A program made the translations under genes and the position numbers. The notes below the pieces were generated by a model, which saw only the letters and a list, made by a program, of their open reading frames with translations, was not told where the DNA came from and made no database searches. This document shows, one piece after another, positions 52,368 to 60,159 of a DNA stretch of 64,000 bases. Origin of the DNA: Hydrogenophaga sp. (lineage in GTDB: Bacteria > Pseudomonadota > Gammaproteobacteria > Burkholderiales > Burkholderiaceae_C); the NCBI RefSeq assembly GCF_025699295.1, contig NZ_JAILWB010000008.1, positions 1-64,000 of the forward strand, in the 5' to 3' direction. Numbering within the stretch: the first letter of the stretch is position 1; every line of letters begins with the position of its first letter.

Positions 52368-53140
52368 GGCGAACCGGCTGGCTGCTGGAGCCAGTCTGGC
52401 GCATGGTTGATTCCCTGTGTCGTCCAGCCGCCATCCACAACGAGCGTCTGCCCTGTCATGTACAGGGCGTTGTCGCCCGCAAGGAAGCTGACCGCACTGG
52501 CGATCTCCGCTGGCTCTGCAAGACGGCCCATGGGCACGCGCTCCAGCATCCAGTCCTGGTTCAAAGAACCGTTGGCTATGGCGTCTTCGACAATCGCGGT
52601 ACGAGTGAAACCTGGCGCAACCGCGTTGACCCTTATGCGGTGACCAGCCGTCTCGACGGCCAAGCAGCGTACCAGTCCGACGATGCCTGCCTTGGCGGCG
52701 GTGTACGGTCCGCGGCCTGGCAAGCCAACAAAGGCGGCCGTGGATGCGATACCGGTGATGCTACCTCCACGGCCCTGCTTGATCATGCGCGGAATGGCTT
52801 GCGATGCGCACAGAAACAGGCCGTCGAGATGCGTTCGCAAAACGGAAGACCAATCTTCGTAGCTCATCTGCCCACATAACGCTGAGCGCTGCACCCCCGC
52901 GTTGTGAACCACCGTATCAATGCCGGCACCCGCCCGATCGATCTCAGCGAAAGCGCTCGCCACTTCCTGCTCATTCGAGACATCCGCATCAAGATAGACG
53001 ACATCTTCTCGTGACGCTTGTGGCGGCACACGGTCAAGTGAGTAGACCTTCGACCCCGATCGCTGTAGCGCGACGACGATGGCGTCACCAATGCCCCTTG
53101 CACCGCCAGTGACCAAGGCGACTCTCTGGGTGTTGTTCAT
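52364..53140 (-). CDS. Short-chain dehydrogenase/reductase
   Basis: A 258-residue SDR: cofactor loop TGGARGIGDAI, NAG motif VHNAGVQ, catalytic Ser in GIASTAAF, Tyr and Lys in YTAAKAG, and the terminal LVVDGGW. The acidic residue SLDRVP after the second strand favours NAD(H). It probably oxidises a hydroxyacyl intermediate. It overlaps the thioesterase start. Confidence 0.93.
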   Translation of the reverse strand: MNNTQRVALVTGGARGIGDAIVVALQRSGSKVYSLDRVPPQASREDVVYLDADVSNEQEVASAFAEIDRAGAGIDTVVHNAGVQRSALCGQMSYEDWSSVLRTHLDGLFLCASQAIPRMIKQGRGGSITGIASTAAFVGLPGRGPYTAAKAGIVGLVRCLAVETAGHRIRVNAVAPGFTRTAIVEDAIANGSLNQDWMLERVPMGRLAEPAEIASAVSFLAGDNALYMTGQTLVVDGGWTTQGINHAPDWLQQPAGSP

Positions 53141-53163
53141 GAATCTTCCAGTACGGATGTTTC

Positions 53164-53934
53164 TCAGGCGCAGGTGAAGCCACCGTCAACCGGCAATGCA
53201 ACGCCTGTTACGTAAGACGCGTCGTCCGATGCTAGCCAGAGCGCTGCTTTGGCGATCTCAATGGCGTCGGCGACACGTCCCATAGGAATGGATGCAATGT
53301 GAGCGGCTCTGTTGCGCTCCATCGCCTCCGTGTCCACCCCGCGGCCCATGGCGTGCGGCAGCATGGCGGTTTCCGTCAATCCGGGACAGATCGCATTCAC
53401 CCGGATGCCATCCGGTCCGTGCGCGATCGCCAACGAGCGCGCCATGCCCACCAGCGCGTGTTTGGTAATGGCATACACCGGGCTCTTACGCGATCCCACA
53501 AGGCCCGAGATGGACGAGGTGAAGATCATCGATCCTCCCCCGCTGTGCTTCATTTGTGTAATGGCCATTCCTGCCATCAAGACATTGGCAGTGAGATTAA
53601 GGTCCATCGCGCTGGCATACGCCTTTTCATCGAGTTGCTCGATACCTGCTGGCCCGACCACGCCTGCGTTGCCCCAGAAGATATGAAGCCCGCCGAGCAG
53701 GCCGACACTTTGCTGGAGCGCCTGTCGGCAGGCCTGCGCGTTGCTCAGGTCGACCTGGAGCACCTCGATCGTGAGCCCCTGCATCGCCGCTTCGGTTTTG
53801 AGCGCGTCTAGTGCTTGTTGATCGCGGTCAATGGCGACTACGTGGGCTCCGTGCTCGGCAAACAGCAGGGAGCCACTGCGGCCGATGCCGGAAGCCGCGC
53901 CGGTGATCACGGCCAGTTTTCCTTGCAGACGCAT
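53164..53934 (-). CDS. Short-chain dehydrogenase/reductase
   Basis: A 256-residue SDR with TGAASGIGRSG, NAGVVG, FTSSISG, YAITKHALVG and ALPVDGGFTCA. An Asp in VVAIDRDQ again points to NAD(H). It is only moderately similar to the neighbouring SDR, so the pair likely acts on different intermediates. It is separated from the binding-protein gene by a stem-loop. Confidence 0.93.
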   Translation of the reverse strand: MRLQGKLAVITGAASGIGRSGSLLFAEHGAHVVAIDRDQQALDALKTEAAMQGLTIEVLQVDLSNAQACRQALQQSVGLLGGLHIFWGNAGVVGPAGIEQLDEKAYASAMDLNLTANVLMAGMAITQMKHSGGGSMIFTSSISGLVGSRKSPVYAITKHALVGMARSLAIAHGPDGIRVNAICPGLTETAMLPHAMGRGVDTEAMERNRAAHIASIPMGRVADAIEIAKAALWLASDDASYVTGVALPVDGGFTCA

Positions 53935-53968
53935 GGTGTTCTATCCAGAAGAGTTTGGAGGCAGCCAC

Positions 53969-53994
53969 AGCCCGTTCGCACATGCGGACGGGCT
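53969..53994 (-). other. Stem-loop between the binding-protein gene and the SDR genes
   Basis: Arms AGCCCGT and ACGGGCT around an inner CGC-ACAT-GCG hairpin, with one internal mismatch. No T-run follows, so it probably acts as an mRNA stabiliser or partial terminator that lets the binding protein be made in excess over the rest of the operon. Confidence 0.6.
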
Positions 53995-54015
53995 GAGGGA
54001 GCATGTTGAGGATGC

Positions 54016-55221
54016 TTACTTCTTGACCAACGGACAGGTCGATTCAGCCAGGGGTGAAAACGCTTTGTCGCCAGGAACGACAGCGACCTGTTTGAGGTAG
54101 TCCCATGGCTTTTTGGATTCGGCTTGAGTCTTCACTTCGTACAGATAGAAGTCGTGGATCATCTGCCCATCAGCGCGGATAACGCCCTTCGCGTACATGT
54201 CATCGATCTTCATTTTCTTGAGCTCGGCCATAACCTTGTCCGCGTTGTCCGTACCAGCGGCTTGCACCGCCTTGAGGTAGCTCAATGTGGCCGAATAGTC
54301 CGCAGCTTGGAGGCTGTTCGGCATGCGCTTCATCTTGTCAAAGTAACGTCCAGCAAACTTTCGCGATGCATCGCTCTGATCCCAGTACCATGCCTCGGAG
54401 AGCAACAGACCTTGCGAATTGGCCAAACCAAGGCTGTCGATATTCCCCACGAACATGAGCAGGCCAGCCAGCTTCATGGATTTGGTGAGACCGAATTCCT
54501 TGGCGCCCTTGATCGCGTTCAGCGTGTCACTTCCCGAAGATGCCAGGCCCAGCACCTGCGCCTTCGATGACTGGGCCTGAAGCAGGAAAGACGAGAAATC
54601 GGAGGCGTTGATGGGATGGCGGACCTTGCCCGACACGGTACCGCCATTGGCGGCCACTACCTTGGCGGCCTCGTTTTCCAGCGAATGCCCGAACGTGTAG
54701 TCGGTGGTGAGGAAGTACCAGGACTTTCCGCCTCCTGCCACGACAGCTGATCCGAGCGTACGTGCCACCGCCGTCGTGTTGTATGCGTATTGCACCGTGT
54801 AGGGCGTGCATTCCTCGTTCGTGAACCCGGTGGCGCCCGCCGAGACAACCATGAACACGAACTTCTTCTCAGGAACCATCTTGTTGATCGACAGCATAGC
54901 GGCGGAGTTGGCACCGCCCACAAGCATGTCCAGCCCCTGCGTATCGGCCCATTCGCGTGCTTTGGCGGAGGCAATGTCGGCCTTGTTCTGATGGTCTGCG
55001 GCGACCACGTCGATGGGCTTGCCAAGGACCGTTCCACCGAAATCGGCCACAGCCATCCGGATGGCCTCCAGCCCACCCGGACCATCGTTGTCTGCGAAGG
55101 GCCCTGACAGGTCGGACACGAAGCCGATGCGGACCTTGTCGTTGGAGATCTGCGCGTGCGCTGCTGACGTCGCCGCCAGTGCAACCGCGCTCAGGGCGAG
55201 GGTCAGGAACTGAGTCTTCAT
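54016..55221 (-). CDS. ABC transporter substrate-binding protein (LivK-like)
   Basis: A 401-residue periplasmic binding protein with a signal peptide (LTLALSAVALAATSAAHAQI). The start of the mature part (DKVRIGFVSDLSGPFADNDG) and WYFLTTDYTFGHSLE are typical of the Leu/Ile/Val-binding fold used for many acids and amides. It is the first gene behind the divergent promoter and supplies substrate to the LivHMGF set. Confidence 0.93.
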   Translation of the reverse strand: MKTQFLTLALSAVALAATSAAHAQISNDKVRIGFVSDLSGPFADNDGPGGLEAIRMAVADFGGTVLGKPIDVVAADHQNKADIASAKAREWADTQGLDMLVGGANSAAMLSINKMVPEKKFVFMVVSAGATGFTNEECTPYTVQYAYNTTAVARTLGSAVVAGGGKSWYFLTTDYTFGHSLENEAAKVVAANGGTVSGKVRHPINASDFSSFLLQAQSSKAQVLGLASSGSDTLNAIKGAKEFGLTKSMKLAGLLMFVGNIDSLGLANSQGLLLSEAWYWDQSDASRKFAGRYFDKMKRMPNSLQAADYSATLSYLKAVQAAGTDNADKVMAELKKMKIDDMYAKGVIRADGQMIHDFYLYEVKTQAESKKPWDYLKQVAVVPGDKAFSPLAESTCPLVKK

Positions 55222-55252
55222 GGCGTGTCTCCGGTTGTGGTTTGGAAGGCCT

Positions 55253-55268
55253 GAATGATTGCTCATTC
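55253..55268. promoter_or_regulatory. Operator palindrome 1 of the catabolic island
   Basis: GAATGA-TTGC-TCATTC, perfect arms, 32 bases upstream of the binding-protein start. It shares AATGA-N4-TCATT with the copy at 55396-55409. The same flank TTTTTCT follows both copies. Probable site for the TetR regulator encoded at 58812. Confidence 0.72.
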
Positions 55269-55286
55269 ATTTTTCTAGGTCAACAT

Positions 55287-55310
55287 AAAAATGAACACAA
55301 AGTCATTTTT
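55287..55310. promoter_or_regulatory. Inverted repeat with wide spacer
   Basis: Perfect 8-base arms AAAAATGA and TCATTTTT separated by ACACAAAG. The inner halves are the same ATGA/TCAT as the two neighbouring operators, but with an eight-base spacer. It could be a third, weaker regulator site or part of an AT-rich promoter. Confidence 0.5.
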
Positions 55311-55395
55311 AATGGAAAACCCCTAGTTCTTCAAACCTGCTAGCCATGAAAACCCACGATCTTGAGTTTTTTCGACTCTTCGAAAATATTCATTA

Positions 55396-55409
55396 AATGA
55401 CTGATCATT
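55396..55409. promoter_or_regulatory. Operator palindrome 2 of the catabolic island
   Basis: AATGA-CTGA-TCATT followed by CATTTTTCT, matching operator 1. A TTGACA (55420-55425) lies just to its right on the plus strand and could be the -35 of the divergent thiolase-like operon, though no good -10 is seen. Together the two sites would control both arms. Confidence 0.72.
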
Positions 55410-55566
55410 CATTTTTCTCTTGACACGCAGCACCCCATCGAACGACACTTCGACCGCCACGAGCCTGGGACTTCCTCCCCGGCCATGTGGCGCAGGTGCC
55501 GGTCCAAGGCCGGTCTGGAACACCCCTCAGCGCCGCCGCCCCTGTCGGCGCGAACAAGGAGCATCA

Positions 55567-56760
55567 ATGGCGTCAAGTAGCAAAGGTCCACTCGCCGCGG
55601 TGGTAGGCATAGGCGAGGTACCGACTGGAAAATTCGCGGATCGCAGCGCGCTCGAGGCAGCTTCATCAGTCGCGCGGATGGCAGTGCGTGACAGCGGCAT
55701 CGACAAGTCGGAAATCGACGTGATCATGCCGACCGGATCGATCTTCAGCCGCGACTTCAACAGTGACCTGATCTTTGGCCGGCTGGTCGAGGAACTCGGT
55801 CTCAACGGCTCGGTCCATTCCAACCTGCAAGTCATGGCGGGCGGTGCGAGCGGCAGCACATTGCTCAAGACCGCCTCAGCCATGGTGAAGTCGGGCATGG
55901 CCAGGAATGTGCTGTGCCTCCATGCGGACCGGCTGGGTTCCGGCCTGCCCATTGACCAGGCCATCAACGTTTTCTCCACCCTCGGCATCCCCGAAGAGTG
56001 GGAGCGACCGTTTGGTCAACATTTCAGTTCGATCGCCGCGCTCATCACACGTCGGTACATGCACGAGACTGGCACTACGGAAGAGCAGATCTCCGCCGTG
56101 TGTGTGGCCTTGCGTAAGTGGGCGGAACTCAACCCCAACGCCATGTATAGGAAGCCGCTAACGGTGGAAGAGGTCATGGCCTCAAAGGTGCTCTCAGATC
56201 CCTTGCACGCGAAGCAGTCCAACGTGCTGGCGGACGGGGCATCCGCTTTCGTGGTGACCTCGGCCGAGCGCGCTGCAGACGTCACCGACACGCCCTGCTA
56301 TGTGCTCGGCGTGGGCGGGCGTGTCACGCACTATTCGCTCGCTCAAGAAGCGGATATGACACGATTCGGCTACGCGGCCGCTGGCGCGGACGCCTACGCT
56401 ATGGCCGGCGTCTCCGCAAAGGACGTCAAGGTTGCAGAGATCTATGACTCCTACCCGGTCTTCAACCTTATCGCACTTGAAGAGCTGGGGTTGGTGGAGC
56501 GGGGAAGCGCTGGCGCTTTCGTGGCCGCGGGCCACACGTGGCCTGGCGGCAAGCTTCCCATGACAACCAATGGGGGCATGCTGTCGCAGGGGCACAGTGG
56601 AGCGGGCGGCGGAGTCGCCGTCATGGTTGAAGCTGTGCGTCAGGTCATGGGCAAGGCGGGAACGCGCCAGGTACCCGATGCAGATGTGGTGCTGGAAACC
56701 AGCACAGGGGGCTCCTACATGGATGCCCAGGTCGTCATTCTTGGTCGCGAGGTGCGTTAA
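55567..56760 (+). CDS. Thiolase-like protein lacking the catalytic Cys (Ltp2-type aldolase candidate)
   Basis: A 397-residue SCP-2-type thiolase fold. The loop that holds the nucleophile in true thiolases (CASG) reads G93-A-S-G (VMAGGASGST), so the acyl-transfer cysteine is missing. The C-terminal NGGMLSQGHSG and the EIYDSYPVFNLIALEELG stretch remain. Cys-less relatives such as Ltp2 are retro-aldol lyases that need a DUF35 partner, and a DUF35 gene follows 2 bases later. AAGGAG precedes ATG 55567. The likely reaction is carbon-carbon cleavage of a beta-hydroxyacyl-CoA. Confidence 0.85.
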   Translation: MASSSKGPLAAVVGIGEVPTGKFADRSALEAASSVARMAVRDSGIDKSEIDVIMPTGSIFSRDFNSDLIFGRLVEELGLNGSVHSNLQVMAGGASGSTLLKTASAMVKSGMARNVLCLHADRLGSGLPIDQAINVFSTLGIPEEWERPFGQHFSSIAALITRRYMHETGTTEEQISAVCVALRKWAELNPNAMYRKPLTVEEVMASKVLSDPLHAKQSNVLADGASAFVVTSAERAADVTDTPCYVLGVGGRVTHYSLAQEADMTRFGYAAAGADAYAMAGVSAKDVKVAEIYDSYPVFNLIALEELGLVERGSAGAFVAAGHTWPGGKLPMTTNGGMLSQGHSGAGGGVAVMVEAVRQVMGKAGTRQVPDADVVLETSTGGSYMDAQVVILGREVR

Positions 56761-56762
56761 TC

Positions 56763-57137
56763 ATGAGCATTCTGAAACCCTACTTCGATGGCCTGATCGA
56801 GCGCCGCTTGCTGATTCCGTACTGCAAGTCCTGCGGCAAGCCGCACTTCTACCCACGCCACGCGTGCCCGTCCTGCTGGGGCGAGGAGTACGACTGGAAA
56901 GACGCCTCCGGTAACGCGCGCATCGGAACCCATACGCGCGTTCTGGCCAATCCACCCAGTGCGTTCGAGCCCTTGCTGCCATTCGAAATCGCCATCGTCG
57001 AACTCGAGGAAGGTGTCAGCATGCTGACAAACATCGTGGGGGGCGGCACGGTGAGCGTGGACGCTAAAGTGTCGCTCGAGTTCATCGAACGCAACGGTCA
57101 GTCACTGCCAGTTTTCCGTCTGACGAACGGAACCTGA
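56763..57137 (+). CDS. DUF35 OB-fold/Zn-ribbon partner protein
   Basis: A 124-residue protein with a rubredoxin-like zinc ribbon (C21, C24, C35, C38 in YCKSCGKPHFYPRHACPSCW) and an OB-fold. DUF35 proteins bind thiolases or thiolase-like aldolases and shuttle or bind CoA substrates. The two-base spacing after the thiolase-like gene supports a complex. Standard length. Confidence 0.93.
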   Translation: MSILKPYFDGLIERRLLIPYCKSCGKPHFYPRHACPSCWGEEYDWKDASGNARIGTHTRVLANPPSAFEPLLPFEIAIVELEEGVSMLTNIVGGGTVSVDAKVSLEFIERNGQSLPVFRLTNGT

Positions 57138-57165
57138 CGCCTCCAGAACAACGGTCAAAACCGCC

Positions 57166-58674
57166 ATGGAACAAGTAGCCATCTACAACGACTGGATCGA
57201 ACACCACGGGAGGTTTCGACCTCAACACCGCGCACTGGTGGATGATGCCAAGGGAACTTCCGTGAGTTTCGTCGAGTTGAACCGGCGCGTGGGTGCCCTG
57301 GCGGCTGCGCTGCAAAGCCGGTTTGATGTGCAGCGGGGGGATCGCGTGGTGTTGGTGTCGAAGAGCTGTTCGGAGGCATTCGAGCTGCAATTCGCGTGTG
57401 CGCGAGTGGGCGCCATCTTCGTTCCCACTAACTGGCGATTGAGTGCCGATGAGCTCCAATGGATCGTCGCCGACTGCGGGCCGAAGGCAGTGTTCCATGA
57501 CGCGGAGTTCAAGCACCTGATCACCGGCAGCCAGCCGTCAGTGGAAATCAGTGTCGATGCTAGCCCGAATTCTCCCTACGAGGTTCTGGCGCGCAGCGGC
57601 GCATCGGTGGTTGCACATCGCATGCAGGGGGAGGACATCTGGATGATCCTCTACACCTCCGGCACTACAGGACGTCCCAAGGGCGCCATGCTGTCTTACC
57701 GGATGATGCACGTCAACGTGCTGAATTGGCTCAGCCCAACCCGCATCACGGATAGGTCAGTGTTCCTGTGCGCGATGCCAACCTTTCACACGGGAGGTCT
57801 CAATTGCTATTCGAACCCGGTCCTGTACGCGGGGGGCACTGTTGTCATTCAGCGAGACTATGAACCCTCACGTGCGCTGGCGTTGATGGCAGACAAGTCC
57901 GTCGGCATCACCCACTTCTTCGGCACACCAACTCACTATTCGATGCTCACGCAAGTCCCGGACTTTGCGCACACGCCACTACCGACGCTGGAGATTGCAG
58001 GCATGGGTGGATCTCCAAGTTCCAACGCCCTGATCCGCGACCTGGTGGCGACGGGCCTTCCGTTGCAACCTGCGTATGGGATGACTGAAATCGGGCCCGC
58101 CATCTTCGTCACAGAGATACACGATGTCGCGCGCAAGATTGGAAGTTGCGGACATCCCACCCTCCACACCGAGATTAAGGTTGTGGACGAGCAAGGCGGT
58201 GCTTGCGCGGTTGACCAGGCGGGAGAACTGTATGTTCGCGGCCCGGTGTGCATGTCAGGGTACTGGAATAATGCGGAGGCCACCCGCAATTCCTTCGATG
58301 ACGGTTGGTTCAAGACCGGTGACGGTGCCCGCATTGACGAGGACGGCTATGTGCATATCGTGGACCGCCTGAAGGACATGTTCATCTCCGGGGGCGAGAA
58401 CGTCTATCCTGCCGAAATCGAACGCGTCCTTGGAGATCACCCGGCTGTGCTTCTCTCTGCGGTGATCGGCGTTGCAGACGAGCGATGGGGAGAGGTGGGC
58501 GCCGCCTACGTGGTGCTGAAGGACAGTGCGCAAGCCTCGGAAACCGAGCTGCGGGCTCATTGCACATTGCGGCTTGCCAAGTACAAGGTGCCGAAGAGCA
58601 TCACCCTTGTTCCCGACTTGCCCCGCAACGCATCCGGAAAGATACTGAAGCGGGCGATCAAACTGGGCACCTGA
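57166..58674 (+). CDS. AMP-forming acyl-CoA synthetase
   Basis: A 502-residue adenylate-forming ligase: LYTSGTTGRPKGAMLSY (P-loop), YGMTEIGP, TGDGARIDEDGYVHIVDRLK and the C-terminal catalytic Lys in ASGKILKRAI. It activates a carboxylic acid to its CoA ester and is probably the entry step of the pathway. It is third in the plus-strand operon. Substrate not predictable from sequence alone. Confidence 0.94.
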   Translation: MEQVAIYNDWIEHHGRFRPQHRALVDDAKGTSVSFVELNRRVGALAAALQSRFDVQRGDRVVLVSKSCSEAFELQFACARVGAIFVPTNWRLSADELQWIVADCGPKAVFHDAEFKHLITGSQPSVEISVDASPNSPYEVLARSGASVVAHRMQGEDIWMILYTSGTTGRPKGAMLSYRMMHVNVLNWLSPTRITDRSVFLCAMPTFHTGGLNCYSNPVLYAGGTVVIQRDYEPSRALALMADKSVGITHFFGTPTHYSMLTQVPDFAHTPLPTLEIAGMGGSPSSNALIRDLVATGLPLQPAYGMTEIGPAIFVTEIHDVARKIGSCGHPTLHTEIKVVDEQGGACAVDQAGELYVRGPVCMSGYWNNAEATRNSFDDGWFKTGDGARIDEDGYVHIVDRLKDMFISGGENVYPAEIERVLGDHPAVLLSAVIGVADERWGEVGAAYVVLKDSAQASETELRAHCTLRLAKYKVPKSITLVPDLPRNASGKILKRAIKLGT

Positions 58675-58811
58675 CTCCGGTTGGGTAAAATTCTCCAGCG
58701 GGCATGACGCTCGGTCATGAAAGGCCATGCCAGCGATGCTCTCTGCATACTCGTCGCAGGGCTTCAAGCAATCAAGAGTCCCTTACTCCCGGAGCCGTTG
58801 ATCCCGAGCCG

Positions 58812-59483
58812 ATGCCAAACTCACTGATTCAAGTCAAGCGATCCAGAGGCGATAAGCAAGAGCACACCCGCCGTGCGCTGCTTGAGGCCGCACTCAGTGT
58901 GGTCGGCGAGGAGGGTTACGCGCTGGCCACAGTGAGCAAGATGACGGCACGCGCCAATATTGCCAACGGAACCTTCTATAACTACTTCAAGAATCAGCAA
59001 GATATCTTCGACCAGCTGCTTCCGTTTCTGGGCGAGCGCCTGATGGCACATATTCGCGCCAAGCTCGACCCTCAACTCACGGGCGCCGCGCGTGAACGGG
59101 CTAGGTTCATTGCGTACTTCGACTTCTGTCGGCGCAATCCCGGCTTCCTTCGTATTCTTAATGAAGCGGAGATCTTTGCACCAGCCGCCTACCACCGCCA
59201 CGTGGTTGCAATGTATGAGGGGTATCTGAAATCTCTAGAGCGCAGCTCGGAGCGCGACGAGATTCGGAGCTATTCAAGAGAAGAACTTGGTCCGATGGTG
59301 TTCATGCTGATGGGCATCCGAAGTTACATGACCATGCTGTTCCAGTACAAATACATAGATCGATCCTCTTTGTCGGTGGATGCTTTGGCAGACATCTACG
59401 AGAAGTTCGTTAGCAGCGGACTGTTTTCGGTTGCGGCGAGCGAGCGAAGCTCCAACGCGTTGACGAAAAGCGGCGGTCAGTAG
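58812..59483 (+). CDS. TetR-family regulator
   Basis: A 223-residue regulator. The N-terminal helix-turn-helix reads RALLEAALSVVGEEGYALAT, VSKMTARANIANGTFYNYFK. The ligand domain is unlike its neighbours, as usual. The start at 58812 follows an in-frame upstream extension without a ribosome site. It is the last gene of the plus-strand arm and most likely represses both arms through the AATGA-N4-TCATT sites, with a CoA ester as inducer (inference). Confidence 0.9.
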   Translation: MPNSLIQVKRSRGDKQEHTRRALLEAALSVVGEEGYALATVSKMTARANIANGTFYNYFKNQQDIFDQLLPFLGERLMAHIRAKLDPQLTGAARERARFIAYFDFCRRNPGFLRILNEAEIFAPAAYHRHVVAMYEGYLKSLERSSERDEIRSYSREELGPMVFMLMGIRSYMTMLFQYKYIDRSSLSVDALADIYEKFVSSGLFSVAASERSSNALTKSGGQ

Positions 59484-59493
59484 CAGACAGAGT

Positions 59494-59517
59494 TGCAAGC
59501 GCAAGAATGCGTTTGCA
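59494..59517 (+). terminator. Stem-loop behind the TetR gene
   Basis: A 10-base stem TGCAAGCGCA / TGCGTTTGCA with one G-T pair and a four-base loop, 11 bases past the tetR stop. No following T-run, so it may be a weak or Rho-assisted terminator. Confidence 0.5.
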
Positions 59518-59765
59518 GCGAGCAACGCGCGCCAGACATGGGAGGCTGGAGGCGGGTCGTGGCTGCGCGCCTAACGATCTTGCGAGCAGCCTCAAGAGGT
59601 TCTTAGCTTCACGCCGGAAGTCCCGTCGCAATAACTTTGGCAGCGAAGTAAGCTAGTCGCATCAATTTTGACTCGAGCTGGGTCAGCCCTGTGGCACGAG
59701 GTCTTGTAATTCCTTGATTTTCCGGATGCGGCAGAGCAACTACTCTGGCGCCCTACGGGGGCACT

Positions 59766-59972
59766 ATGCAGGCTGACTTTCCCACCTTGCTACGCAGGCC
59801 CTCGTTTGATCGATGGCAGGCGAGGACGGAGGAACACCTTCATGGCCACCGCGAGGACTACGAAGTGCGCCAAGCCGGCGAGGTATGGGTCGTCTTCGCC
59901 AAAGCCCAGGGGGTGGTCGTTTACGCTGGTCCCGGCCCGGTTGAAGCCCTCCGGTCACCAGCGCCGTTTTGA
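59766..59972 (+). CDS. Small hypothetical protein
   Basis: A 68-residue frame starting MQADFPTLLRRPSFDRWQAR. It has a compact beta-rich end (VRQAGEVWVVFAKAQGVVVY). Codon use looks like its neighbours, but no family is recognised and no ribosome site stands out. It lies in the otherwise empty roughly 680 bases between the TetR gene and the ABC cassette. Confidence 0.36.
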   Translation: MQADFPTLLRRPSFDRWQARTEEHLHGHREDYEVRQAGEVWVVFAKAQGVVVYAGPGPVEALRSPAPF

Positions 59973-60159
59973 AGAGTGCCGCGCACTCAAGAGGAGACGA
60001 TTATGGACAAGCTATCGAACTTGCCGCGAATCCTCCCGGCAACAGAATGTCTCGGTAGAAGCACACTGCGTCCATCACTACCATCCTTGCTGCCGAGATG
60101 CGAGCACGTGTGTGGCAGCGGGGCACTTCGGATTTTCTGCGCGCTTAGACCAGCGTCGC

